Shown here piece by piece: positions 11,100 through 20,951 of a DNA stretch of 64,000 bases. The notes below the pieces were generated by a model. That model did not search any database, was not told the origin of the DNA, and was given only the letters and a program-made list of their open reading frames with translations. How positions within the stretch are numbered: position 1 is the first letter of the stretch; the number at the start of each line of letters is the position of its first letter. The translations under genes were made by a program, and so were the position numbers. Source of the DNA: Moniliella sp. 'wahieum' (taxonomy: Eukaryota; Basidiomycota; Moniliellomycetes; Moniliellales; Moniliellaceae); the NCBI GenBank assembly GCA_003971905.1, contig RSEE01000158.1, forward strand, positions 39,388 through 103,387, in the 5' to 3' direction.

Positions 11100-11215
11100 C
11101 GGCTGCGGCGCGTGGCACATGTCGCGTGTCACATGTCACGTGTCACATGTAGCATGGTGAATGATGCATGATGCATGATGCATGATGCCGATGCATGACA
11201 TGTGACATGTCCCAC
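11100..11215. repeat. CACATGT / GCATGATGCATGAT short repeat block
   Basis: A run of GTCACATGT-type heptamers at about 11115-11150 is followed by three to four tandem ATGATGC units (11158-11195) and then reversed ATGACATGTGACATGT. The block is partly palindromic and non-coding, within the spacer upstream of the amine oxidase gene. Confidence 0.7.
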
Positions 11216-11579
11216 GCCAGCCTCGCCCGCGTGCTGGGGCGAGGCTTAATATTGGCGGCGACTTGTTCACACGGCCCAAGTGTAAGAGGCCGACAGAAGC
11301 GTGGGGGCAAAAACAGCCAGCGCGAAAGCGAATGGGAGCGCGTAGCCGCGTTAGCCGCGGCCGTGACAGCTCCACAGATGTCGAACTCGTTGCTGCACAT
11401 GCTTGATGTGGTGCCGGCCTCCGATACATATATAGGAAGAAGCACCCTTGCTTAATTGTTATCTTATCTGAGGGCTGGTGGGGGGAAGAGAGGGAGGAGC
11501 TTTTTCAAATTGGGAGAGGCAAGAGCAGCAGAGCAGAGGCTTTCCCCGGTCACCGGGGTGCCGGTGACTATCTCCCAGG

Positions 11580-11705
11580 CTCATCGACATCGATCATCGA
11601 GATCATCGATCGCCCTGCATCTTTTCATCATCGACATTTTGGCCATATCGAGCATCCGTCGACCACCATCGTCGTGCATTATATCGTTGACATCATCGGC
11701 ATCAC
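11580..11705. repeat. ATC/CGA-rich simple-sequence tract
   Basis: Imperfect repetition of ATCGA, CATCGA and ATCATCG words over about 125 bp. A similar tract occurs at 62580-62690. No coding potential was recognised. Confidence 0.6.
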
Positions 11706-11834
11706 CAATTTTATCTGTGAAGAGGGAGGATGTGCTAGGATTCCCCTACAGCATGCCCTCACGAGGGACGTTCGCGTAATTGGGGGAAAGAGTTCCGTCT
11801 GTGTAGTGTGGGCGCAGATTGCAGGTACGCAGCC

Positions 11835-12015
11835 TGTCATAGTTTGGCTGATCTCGCTCCCATTTCCAATTTCTTCGTCTCGAGCGTCTCGCTCCTTCCC
11901 TGTTCCTTCCACTTCGCACCATGTCCTCTGTTCTTGCTTCTTCCCCACGAACGATTGCTACACCCCTTGGCCTAGTCCGATCCTGGTCTCCCTCGCCTTA
12001 GCCCCGACTGTGACA
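11835..12015 (+). mobile_element. Solo LTR, 181 bp, with CAGCC target duplication
   Basis: The element starts TGTCATAG and ends CTGTGACA, so it has TG...CA ends and a 5-bp inverted repeat TGTCA/TGACA. It is bracketed by CAGCC at 11830-11834 and again at 12016-12020, a perfect 5-bp target site duplication. It matches the reverse complement of 26154-26333 at every base except one C in a 4C/3C run. These features are those of a solo LTR left by recombination between the two LTRs of a retrotransposon; 5-bp duplications are usual for Ty1/copia and Ty3/gypsy elements. Orientation is arbitrary because no internal region is present. Peptides readable inside it are by-products of the repeat and not genes. 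Confidence 0.85.
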
Positions 12016-12310
12016 CAGCCCGACCTCTCGCTTTTGTTTTCTCTGTATCTTTCCCTTTTCCGTGTGATTTGCACAGTCTATCCTAATGATGTGGCTCACC
12101 CACTACGGACGTCCTTCTGATATCATTGATTCCAGGATGTTCGACGACGTCCCAGACCGCGAAGCCTCCTCGGGAGCCAGAGGGGACCTGGGGTATCAGC
12201 GATATCAGTATATTCGGCGATATCTAGTAGACTGCCTGAGAGGTTAGGCATTTCGGCGGGATCCTGAACACTAAACACTTCAAAAGGATTTCGTGTAGTT
12301 GATAGATGGG

Positions 12311-13700
12311 TTAAGCATCCAGGATTTCGGAGAGATCAGGATATGGAGGAGGATCAATGATTCCATCGAGATCGGCGGCACCACTGACAATTTCCAAAGT
12401 TGTCATGGAGGTCATTAACAGAATCATATGACCGAAGGGGGAGCGTACAGATCTTGCAAGATGGGCTGCCAAACGTTCCACTTGATCTCAAACGCTTCAG
12501 TCTTCTTGATGGCCTCAGCCTCATCAACCGCGTTCGAACAGATCTTCTCAAATGCGGACTCCAAAGTCTTGATGTCGTCCCGATTTGAAGTACCACGCGG
12601 TCGTTTTGGGATCCTGCATTCGCCGTGGCAGTGGGCATGTTGTGAGGCCCCCGGTCCGCCACGCCCTCCAATGGTTCTATACTCAGACATTCCAAAGAGA
12701 AACAACGAAGGATGCGGATGCGTCTCTGGCAATAAGCTTCTGGGTTTCATCCGCCGTGAGGGCACTGCGCGCATATAGTCCCCCACATAATAACTGGCAA
12801 AGTTCGGGTGAAAGTGGGGAAAACACTGGCAGCATCCCGCCTGGACGCGTTGTCCACACCCAGTGGTGCTTATCCACCTGCAAATGGATTCAAATGAACA
12901 AGCGATGGTCAGATTGTTCCTTGTGGGGAGAAAAGGATCCATACAAACTTACGCACGTTGATTATATGTTCATAGCGGTTATCCGTTATGCACACTGCGT
13001 CATCTTCCCTCAATTCCCTCGCCATAGGATCCCTCCTTAGTTACGGCTTCCACAACCTCCAGAGGAACCCCCGGTTTGGCAACGTGAGTTTGTGCCCATT
13101 TCTGCTCACCCCAGCCTTCGTTGTCAGAGAGAGGGATTTTGCTCGAGCGGCTCGGAATGGAGACGCACCGCGCAGAATTCATGTAGATGAACCGCATCTC
13201 ACGGAGCTACGAATCATGTGCAACACAACGCTAGTAGTAGTAGCTGCTTCATGTACTTGCGCTGCAAGCCGTGGTGTTTACACGGATCCTGCTGGACAGT
13301 CTTGAGCCGCCAAAGATGAAACAAGGAGGATTTACAATGTGGACGGACGTTTACAGCAGCGTTATGGGGCTGTTTATGTGGGTCTCCGTCCCTGTTCTTA
13401 GAGGTCCGCTGGTTGACCACCTCCTTAAGCTCATGAAGTTCCCGTTGCACTTTGGAGATGCCTGTCAAAACAGCGGCTATGGCCCCTCATTGCCAGGAGG
13501 CGGCTGGATGCCAAGATTTTGAGGTGGCTGAGCATAGAGCAGATGATCCTGCGTGAGACGGTGCCGTGTTCCCCCTCGACGAATAATATGATCCTCTTCA
13601 TTATTTCCACATCTCCATCTGCTGATGGTAACGATAAAGTACTGCCTTTTTATGACGCCGAGCCATATGAGTGCAATCGAGGGCATATGATTCCGAACCG
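12311..13700 (-). CDS. Uncharacterised protein, possibly several exons
   Basis: Function unknown. The 3' end is supported by splicing: an exon ending QPILQDL joins across an intron at 12384-12448 (GTACGC...TGTCAG, 65 nt) in phase to GAADLDGIIDPPPYPDLSE and a TAA at 12311. Upstream the same strand shows a helical stretch LESAFEKICSNAVDEAEAIKK (12480-12570). There are also fragments FIYMNSARCVSIPSRSSKIP (about 13110-13190), SKVQRELHELKEVVNQR (13400-13460, a likely coiled coil) and PPQNLGIQPPPGNEG (13480-13530). Several frame changes separate them, so exon borders and the start are not fixed. The area is less GC-rich than its neighbours and lies between a solo LTR and a retrotransposon remnant. 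It may therefore be a fast-evolving accessory gene or part of a mobile element. Confidence 0.4.
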
Positions 13701-13999
13701 TGCATGTCACGGTGCAGCGCTCACACAACTTGAATCCGTGCCCAGAGGTGGTGGGGAGAGCATTTGGGGCGGTCCCTCCATCACTGTTCAGTGACTGCTG
13801 AGGGCAGTGTGGGCATTCGGCTCAGAGCGTTACAGAGAGGAAAAGAGTCAAGGGGAAGAAGTGAGGACCAAGCATGAGATGCAGGGGGTGAGAGACGAGA
13901 CGTGGGTCCAGGGCAAAGCGGTCCCCAGATGAGAAACGAGGCGAGAAACCGAGTCGAAACCATAGTATACTGGAGCTCAGGCCAGAAAGTGCCCCAAAA

Positions 14000-15050
14000 C
14001 GATGGTGGGCCTTTTTGCAGGTGGCACTTGCACAGTTGTCCATCTCCCGGGCGGCGACGGAGGCGAGAGAGGGCGAGTCGGCGGGCATAAGAGACAGGCT
14101 TTTATCGGAGTTGAGGGCATGGAAACGGAATAACAGCTCGGCGCCATGAGACATGTTCGCGGCGAGCATCATACCCACTCCCCCTCGTGGACGGGATAGC
14201 CCCGGAAGTGAACGAAGTACTCACAATGCGACCTCCACGGCCTTTGTTGCGGCGAGAGTCGAGGACGTGTTCGACCTCGTATAATGAACAGCACCATCGT
14301 CAGCATATTTGGGGAGAAGGCGGGGACTCGATCAAGCGGGCAAGGACGACATCACCCGGGGTGTAGGCAGGTTATACCAAGGGGAGGACCTGAAACACGT
14401 CATGGAGGTGTGTAAGTAGGTAGTAGGCGGGAATTAAGGCGGACCTGCGGTATACACACGCGGCGCAGCCCACGGTGCGGACAATGGGAAAGAGGCCGAG
14501 GTAACGATCGTCGAGGCCGTGAGAAGTTAGCTGGATAGACACACATACCCGTCCCGGCGAGCTAAAACTGGCTGTCAGAGTGAAGAGAGCCGCCTCAGTG
14601 CGCTGCTGGTCGACACAGTGCTTGTAGCGTTCTTGAGCCGCGGCGAGCGCGTCGGGCGGGCCATGCACCCATCTGGCCGGGGCTAAAGCAAATCCTCAAG
14701 GTACGACGCAGCGCGTCGCGGGCATGGGCGAAGTGGCGGGCTCCAACTCCCCCCGGGGGGAGTAACCATAAGTGAGGACAAAAGGGGACTGGCGGGTGCT
14801 TGAGTGATAGGACGAGTTGCAGGCAAATGCGGCCGTGGGAAAGAGAGGTTAAACCAATTGTGGACTGTCGCCGCATGCTGCTGTGCTCGTCGAGTTAACA
14901 GCGCTGGTACTGTTCGAGTATCTGGTTGAGGCGCTCAGTCTGGCCGTCCGTCTGCGGGGTACGTGGCGCTGAGGCTCCACTTGACACTCATCAAGTCGGC
15001 ACGCGTGGCAAAGCAATGACTCAAGCGGGATGGGGCAAGCAAAAATATTC
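14000..15050 (-). mobile_element. Degenerate Ty3/gypsy chromovirus remnant (integrase C-terminus and chromodomain)
   Basis: Reading on the minus strand, the fragments follow the order of a chromovirus integrase end. First is the SATYPADGR block plus TERLNQILEQY (about 14900-14990), the usual 'YHPQTDGQTERxN' region in damaged form. Next is a stretch like the post-core SPF region (14720-14880), then LDDRYLGLFPIVRTVG (about 14475-14520), the typical 'KLxxRxxGPFxI' strand. A chromodomain follows: EVEHVLDSRRNKGRG (14225-14285) and EYFVHFRGYPVHEGEW (14172-14222). Frames change between blocks and stops interrupt. No protease, reverse transcriptase, RNase H or LTR was found next to it, so this is a 3' fragment. 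Chromodomains of these elements steer integration into heterochromatin. Confidence 0.75.
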
Positions 15051-15483
15051 TCTGCGCTGCGGTAAGCACAGGGAGGCTAAGCCGCGCTCGGAAGCGAACA
15101 CGAGGTTTATTTGAAAAAGTGCTCAAGTCCATTTAATGATCAAGTGCGCCCCTGGGTGCTTCAAGTAAAAGGCGTGAGGCACATACCGCGAGGAACACTT
15201 GATGGACCGGTGGTACCATATAAATTTCACCATTGCCCCAGGTAACGGATTTGAACCACGGTCCCCATGCGAATGATAGGTTTATTTCTTTAGTTTTTTA
15301 GTGGCCATAAGAAATGCTTGCATTTTCTGTGCGCACACTGCCTATGTGGTAATGAAGAAAAGTACTGATCCATGAGAGAACTGAACGCGTACAACATCAA
15401 GGTGCTGCTAACAGCTTCAGCTGGGGGCCGTCAAATATATTCCAAGGGGGCAGGGAGAGCGGGGGCCCACACAGCAGCTAATA
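15051..15483. other. Spacer between chromovirus remnant and Zn2Cys6 gene
   Basis: AT-richer than the flanks, with T/A-rich tracts at 15285-15305 and 15345-15362. A sequence resembling a tRNA T-arm (TTTGAACC at about 15249) has no matching acceptor or D-arm partner. It may be a further piece of the retroelement but shows no protein signature. Confidence 0.4.
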
Positions 15484-18154
15484 TTAGGTTCTAGCAAATT
15501 GGCCAAAAAGGAACCCATTGGCCTGAGCAGTCGTAGGGAAGGCAGAACCAAGCAGGAAGTCCCCTGTGAGATCTCTGTCCCCCTCGCCGGCAGCCAGGCT
15601 CGAAGGGAAGAGTTCCAGTAAGGCGCTTGGAGGCATGGCGAACCCACTTAGGTCTGCTTCGGGCGCAAGCTCCACGACTGATGTGCTGCCATCTTGCGGA
15701 CTCGTGGTAAGTTCGGGGCCGAGACGAAGCGGAGCAGGGCGGGGACGAGAGGCGGATATGGCAGGCTGTTCGGGAAGAGAGGCCTGGGGAACAGGTCGAA
15801 CTGGCTCCACCGAGATGGAAGGGGCAGGGGGTGGCGGTGGAGGAGAAGGAGAATGGGCGCAGCGGGGGGAATTGCCTCCACTGAAAGAAACCAAGACGGA
15901 TCGATCGGCTGCCCAAAACCCTTACGGGAAGAGGCACTTGGGTGGAAGGGGCGGAAGACGCGCCCCCATCAATGCCGGGATGCGATGAGGCTCATCAACA
16001 TCGAGTGAATGAGAACGATCCACGGTTGGAGATGGAGCTGAGGTCGTGCCACCAAGCTCGGGTGCAATATCGGGTGATAGGGTAGGAGGGGCTAGATTGG
16101 AGTTGGGAACTAGAACAACTCGGCGATGTTGGATCCACTGGTCCCATTGCATACACAATCCTCGGGTAGTGCAGATGTCGTCGAGCCAACCAAAAAACTT
16201 ATGCCCCATGGTGGTACCTAGATGAAGAGGCATCTGGGCTTGGTCCGCGGATGGCTGCAGAGGAAGCGTTCTGCCTCCCGTCAAGTGCCATGCCGAGTCC
16301 AAGACGCCGACCAACGCCGTAGGGTTGATCCCACCCGTCTCGGACGCTGCCAAGTTTGGGGGCAAAAGAGCATCGAGGGCGAGCGTAGGTCCAAAAAGAA
16401 CACTGTGGGTCATATGGAAGAACGATAGAAGCTCGTTCCAAAGCAACGGAGGGGGGTGTTCTTCCCCCACACCTCTTGTTGCAAAAGCGGCTGAAGCAGT
16501 TCGGTCCGTAGACGCTTGACCCACTCGTTCATGTCATCCAGAGGCCCGATCTTGGTCTGTTCAAATGCGTTCACCACCGTCGCGACTTGTACTGCATCCC
16601 CTGACGCTTGCGACAGAGCTTGAATCCACGCCCTCTGATTTGCATCGAACTTGTTCAGTCCATGTTGCTCAATGAACCGTGCAAGTTGGACGTGATGCGA
16701 TAACAGTTGGAACTGGACAGCGTGAGGATGAGTGAGCTCGTGCCCCCAAAAGCAGGTATCGTCTTGCTGGATTGCACAGATGAGTTGCTGTTGCAACTCA
16801 ACATGCAGCTCGTTGTCCATCATTGACGGAAGCCGATAAGGACGTTGGGTAACCAGCCCCCCAGCTTTTCTAGCGTGTACAGTGACCAATAAAGGACCCA
16901 TGCTTGGGGTGTGCCACCGTTAGGATTATGAAAGATGGTTTCGTAGGCCATACTCATCGTGCCTTCCAACCAATTCACCCATGTGGCCGAACCCAACCCG
17001 CCCGAGCCACACCAGTAATAGCCGAGCAACAACTGGGCTTGGATCAGGTCCACATTGACAGGCGCTCCCTCGCACCCGAAAAGGCTTGTATGGAGAGAAG
17101 AAGTATGGTGGTCTAATTGTTTTTGGACCGCATCGTGGGCCAGGCGCCACCCCTCGGTCCGCCCCCAGGTAAGCAATCCAGATTGATGTTCCTGTACCAA
17201 GGGACGATGACTCGATGAGCTCGCCATCGTTGCTCCGGCAGCAGCGATGGCGAGGAGGAGATGGGTTGAGATGGGTTGGATAGGAGCGACAGCAGGATCG
17301 TGTTGTGGGAGAGGTGAATTCAGCGCCGCCCATTGGTTCAGGACCGTCGTTCTGTCCAAGCTGACACTCGCTAAGCCGGAGTGATCAAAAAAATGGTGCA
17401 ACAGTTGTTCGACCACAGAAGGGAGTAAGTCGGAGGGTATGATGGCAAACCGATCTAGACCCCAAGTTTGCACATCGGAGCTAGGTCGCGGGCGATCTTG
17501 AGGCGCAGACGGTTCATTCGAGCTACCGACCAGCCCGTGGTTGGTCACCCGGGTAAAATACAGCCCGTTGCGCCAGCCCTGAGCAAAGTCGCACTTGACC
17601 CCAGCTTTGGCGCAGTTGCTGCATGGCTCGTCGTCAGCCTTATGCTTTGCATCGCACCGTAGTTTCCGCCTGCGACAGGCAGCGCAAGATGTGAAGGTGA
17701 TCTCCCGGCGCTGCCGTGGACGAGGGGCCGGGCTAGGCCGCCCCCTTTGAGGGGGTAAGGGTGGCTTGCGCCGCATTTTTGACGGTGGGATGGCTAGGCT
17801 AGGGTCGAGATGGATTGGGTTTAGATGGGGGTTGGAGCTGCTGTGTTTGCAATGGGCGTCGAGGACATCAGTACCGGATGCACCGTCGGAGGATGCGGAA
17901 GCGAAAGAGCCCTGCGGCGTTTTTCGACTATTACTCCTTGCGACCGAGGACGAAGACGAAGCGTTGGCGGATGGTGTGGTCAAAGGGGCGGCGAGGTGTG
18001 GCTGGGAAACAGTGGGGATATTGGTGGTTGTGGAGCTGTACAGTTGCCTGTGGGCAGCATAGACGACATTGGGCGGCAGGACGGTGTGGACGGTGGGGGC
18101 GATGTGCGCGTCTTCTGGGGCGGCCGGCGGCAAGCCGAGGTTGGTGCTGTCCAT
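15484..18154 (-). CDS. Zn2Cys6 fungal transcription factor (first)
   Basis: A binuclear zinc-cluster regulator of about 880 aa acting in the nucleus. The start at 18154 opens MDSTNLGLPPAAPEDAH. After a Ser/Pro-rich leader and a basic Pro/Arg patch comes SCAACRRRKLRCDAKHKAD then PCSNCAKAGVKC: six cysteines at about residues 157, 160, 167, 178, 181 and 188. The downstream region has the look of the fungal-specific regulatory domain: LLLAIAAAGA near residue 295 and WVLYWSLYTLEKLGGW near 425, corresponding to the usual 'RRLWWSLYxLDR' helix. It then continues through NAFEQTKIGPLDDMNEW and a Pro/Ser-rich tail with possible activation function, ending SGFAMPPSALLELFPS...FGQFART. Frame changes near 16830, 16440 and 15900 split it into four blocks. 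The regulated pathway cannot be told. Confidence 0.85.
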
Positions 18155-18886
18155 GAAGAAGGTGAAAGGGAGTGGCCGACGTGGCGGCGGCAGGGGCGGT
18201 GGCGATGGAGATGACGATGGTAGGTACAGCCTCCGGCGTGCTAAGGAATATAGCAGCCCATCAACCAGTCAGTGATAGGCCCCGAGGCAGCTGCCAGAGA
18301 TGTGCAGGCCAAACCGACACAAAGGCGGGCACTGCTACGCTGCCCCCGCACCTACCCCGCGCTCTGGCACTGGCGCTGCGCTGGGGCAGCCGGGGGCTGG
18401 ACGATTGGGGGCGTCATGCGCGTCATGCATCATGCGTCACGGTGCTGCTCTGCTGGAAGAGGCGGGCGCGATCCAGCCCCTTTGGTCGCATGTGGTTTGC
18501 CTAGCAGAGGCGCCGTGGTGCTTCGTCCAGGCGCGCCTGCGATTGAAGCGGCGGAGTTGCATTCAGTCACGTGCGCCAGGCGGGCTGCCAGCCAAGCATG
18601 CCAGCCCGAGCAGTGACTAGTGACTAGCTTGACGGGTTGCACGGCAAAACGCCTGCAAACGCCCCCTGCGAGCTAAGCAAATCAGACAACTCGGGCACAC
18701 AGCTGCCAACCCTACTGCGCACTGCTGGGGCGTCCAGCCACTTCTGGCCAAAAACCTCTCCTGTCCACGTCACGCGCATGGCGGCGCACAAACCAGCCGG
18801 TAGCTGCCCCCTTGCAAGCGCTCCAGCGGCTCTGATAGGCGTTGCGACTCCCTCCCGCGGCCACCCTGACGACCACGACCCTTCGC
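18155..18886. other. Divergent intergenic region between Zn2Cys6 gene and SHR3
   Basis: 730 bp likely to hold both promoters. It contains a CGTCATGC/ATCATGCGTCACG repeat block at 18412-18440 and the AGTGACTAGTGACTAGC element at 18612-18628. Frames seen on both strands have no motif. Confidence 0.5.
18612..18628. repeat. GTGACTAG tandem palindromic motif
   Basis: Two overlapping GTGACTAG units, about 260 bp upstream of SHR3 and 460 bp upstream of the first Zn2Cys6 gene. It is the reverse complement of the element at 10979-10993. Confidence 0.7.
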
Positions 18887-19637
18887 ATGGCCGGCGCGAT
18901 CATCAACTCGGTCGGCGGAGCGCTGGTGCTCATCTCTACTGCTACTGCCTTTCTGCTGGGTACACTCGCGGTCCACTGGACTGCGGACCATCTGGTGCTG
19001 TGGCAGCGGCCCCTGACTGCTGAGCATCTTGCTGCCGCGCACGCGTACTATGCTCGCACCTTCCCCGCGACACCTTGCCTACTGGTGGCGCGGGCGATGT
19101 GCATGCCTGGGCGCAGCGCGGCATTGCCTTGGCTGGCATCATTGGTGCCGGTGGTGCTGGTATCAAGGTCTTTGCTGGTGGCGAAGACAATTGGCTGTTT
19201 GACGGCGCGACCCTCGTACGTACGAAGCGCCTTGTCCTCCTTCTCTTCTCTCCCTCTTTTGGTGCTCGATCCGACCCGCTGACGTGCGCCTCGCCTCCCA
19301 GTTTTGCTCGGCGCTGTGGGCCTCATCACTCTGAACAGCGTGATTCCCATCCTACGTGCTCTGCCTCCTTTCCCATCCCGGCCACCCCAGGGTCAGAGTT
19401 CAAACTGAACCAGCAGCTCCAAGACCTGGCGTCGATCAACGTGACCATCGCCGCGGCCTTGGTGGGGGTGTTGCTACTGCGTGCGGGCAATACTATGCGA
19501 CGCGCTCGCAGTCCAAGGAGGACGAGGCGTTGTTGGAAAAGAAAGTGAACAAAGCACGCAAGATTGTAGCTAGCGCCAATGCTGCGCCTGCCCAGAGCGC
19601 CGCGGCAAGCTCTACCCCGGTCAAGTCGTCCAGTTAG
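18887..19637 (+). CDS. SHR3: SHR3-family ER packaging chaperone for amino-acid permeases
   Basis: Shr3-type proteins are ER membrane chaperones that keep amino-acid permeases from aggregating and load them into COPII vesicles. The ATG at 18887 opens MAGAIINSVGGALVLISTAT, the first membrane helix, then FLLGTLAVHWTADHLVLW and the family block LTAEHLAAAHAYYA. This is followed by a second helix (GIALAGIIGAGGAGIKVF), a third (GAVGLITLNSVIPILRAL) and a fourth (ASINVTIAAALVGVLLLRAG) before QYYATRSQSKEDEALLEKK. The tail is cytosolic and Lys/Ala/Ser-rich, ending SSTPVKSSS at 19637. An intron runs from 19216 (GTACGT) to about 19301 (CCCAG). Frame changes occur near 19070, 19380 and 19495. Four helices and a charged tail match the family. 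Confidence 0.82.
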
Positions 19638-19690
19638 ACTACACACTGGTCAAAACGTGACTTGGACATCCGCTGTCGTTCCATCTTAAG

Positions 19691-19710
19691 CCCCCCCCCC
19701 CCCCCCCCCC
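19691..19710. repeat. Poly-C homopolymer, 20 nt
   Basis: Uninterrupted run of 20 C in the 3' spacer of SHR3. Length in such runs is unreliable in sequencing. Confidence 0.9.
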
Positions 19711-20096
19711 TGTGCATCTTCTTTGCAATAGGAACTACCAGTTATGGGCATCAATGTCAAAGAATGAAAAGGGGGTGAGATGATAGTGGCCTATGACTAC
19801 GAGAGTGTACCAAAAGCGGCCTAGAATACAGGTCAACCGCGGAATGCACGCCACCCCTGGGAGAGGTTACCCTCGGAGAGATCAATATGCGTGCTACCCA
19901 ATCTGACGAACGTTGAACCATCAGAAAAATCGGTTGGAGTGCAAGTAGCATACTGGGGGAAGGAAGAGGAGATACAGGAGAATCAAGGGAAGGGCATAGA
20001 ACACTCGTAGCTGTTTGTTCCACATAGCTGAGTGGCATGTGCCGATGACGAGAAGGATACGTAGGACTATTTGCCTGATTACTTGACCTCGCTCAC

Positions 20097-20951
20097 TTAC
20101 TTCTTGGATGCAGCCTTCTTGGGCGCAGGTTTCTTGGGCGCCGCCTTCTTGACTGGCTCGGTCTTCTTAGCAACAGACTTCTTGGGCGGCGCGTCCTTAG
20201 GCTTTGGCTCAGCGGGCTTCTTAGTGGGCTTAGGCTTGGCACCAGGTGCGAGCTTCACCTTACCCGAAGGGCCCTTGGGTAGCACAAACACCCTTCGTTT
20301 CCCCAAAGTGATCGCGCGGGCCAAACGCGAAGCAAACACCGTATCAGAAACGGCGGCAGTGTGGGAGTAATTGGCAAGGATCCACTTCTTGAGGATCGGA
20401 CGCGAGAGGCCCAAGCGGCTCTCCTCGGGTGGGCAAGGATCGCAGCTTTGATCATCTGATCATCGAGTAGGGGCGGACAGAGACCATTTGGGGGCAGGCC
20501 AAGGCGAAAGAAAAAGGGAGCAATGGGCAGGGAGTGTAACAAAGGAGAGAGAGGGAAGTTGGGTCAGGAAACCATCCAAAACAGGCACACAGAGTACTCG
20601 GCGCAAGCTGCATCCAAGAGCCAAATCACAGCCTCTTGGTCCGTGCCCCCGGCCTCCGCCCTGATGGCAGCGCATTCGCTAAATAACGCTTGCGCCGTGC
20701 CAGCTGCCGACGTTGGGGCGCTTGGGCGGGCAGCAGAGGCAGCACCGACATAACGACGGCGGTATGCATGCCCCGCAGCTTCACCAGCACTCCCCTAGCA
20801 GGATACAAGGCACACCAAGGGAGGAGAGCGACGTTGGACGGGAGCGGGCTCTGGCGGGAGTTGGGGCTGACGTGGCGGAGGGGACTTACCTCGTAACTGG
20901 GTCCGGCGGGCTTCTTGGGCGCGGCTTGGCGTCTTTGGTTGCAGCAGCCAT
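20097..20951 (-). CDS. HHO1: Linker histone H1
   Basis: Linker histone that binds nucleosomal DNA entry/exit sites. The first exon starts at 20951 (MAAATKDAKP, then an Ala/Pro/Lys stretch) and ends at 20890. A long intron at 20456-20889 (GTAAGT...GATCAG, 434 nt) leads into MIKAAILAHP, then SRPILKKWILANYS, a winged-helix H15 domain of about 75 residues with ASRLARAITLGKRRVFVLPKG as its last strands. The tail from VKLAPGAKPKPTKKPAEPK onward is Lys/Ala/Pro-rich with AAPKKPAPKKAASKK-type repeats, and the stop is at 20097. One C is missing at about 20427 and one base in exon 1. The tail is short, giving about 145 aa in total. The gene converges on SHR3. Confidence 0.87.

Noticed and set aside
11674..12120. 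Open frame covering the left LTR, with a twin peptide from the right LTR
   Set aside because: The shared peptide exists only because the LTR is duplicated; ends of the similarity match LTR ends exactly and no coding signal extends beyond.
15230..15275. tRNA-like T-arm (GGTTCAAATCC on the minus strand)
   Set aside because: No complementary 5' acceptor strand, D-arm or anticodon loop within reach; best seen as chance or a retroelement scrap.
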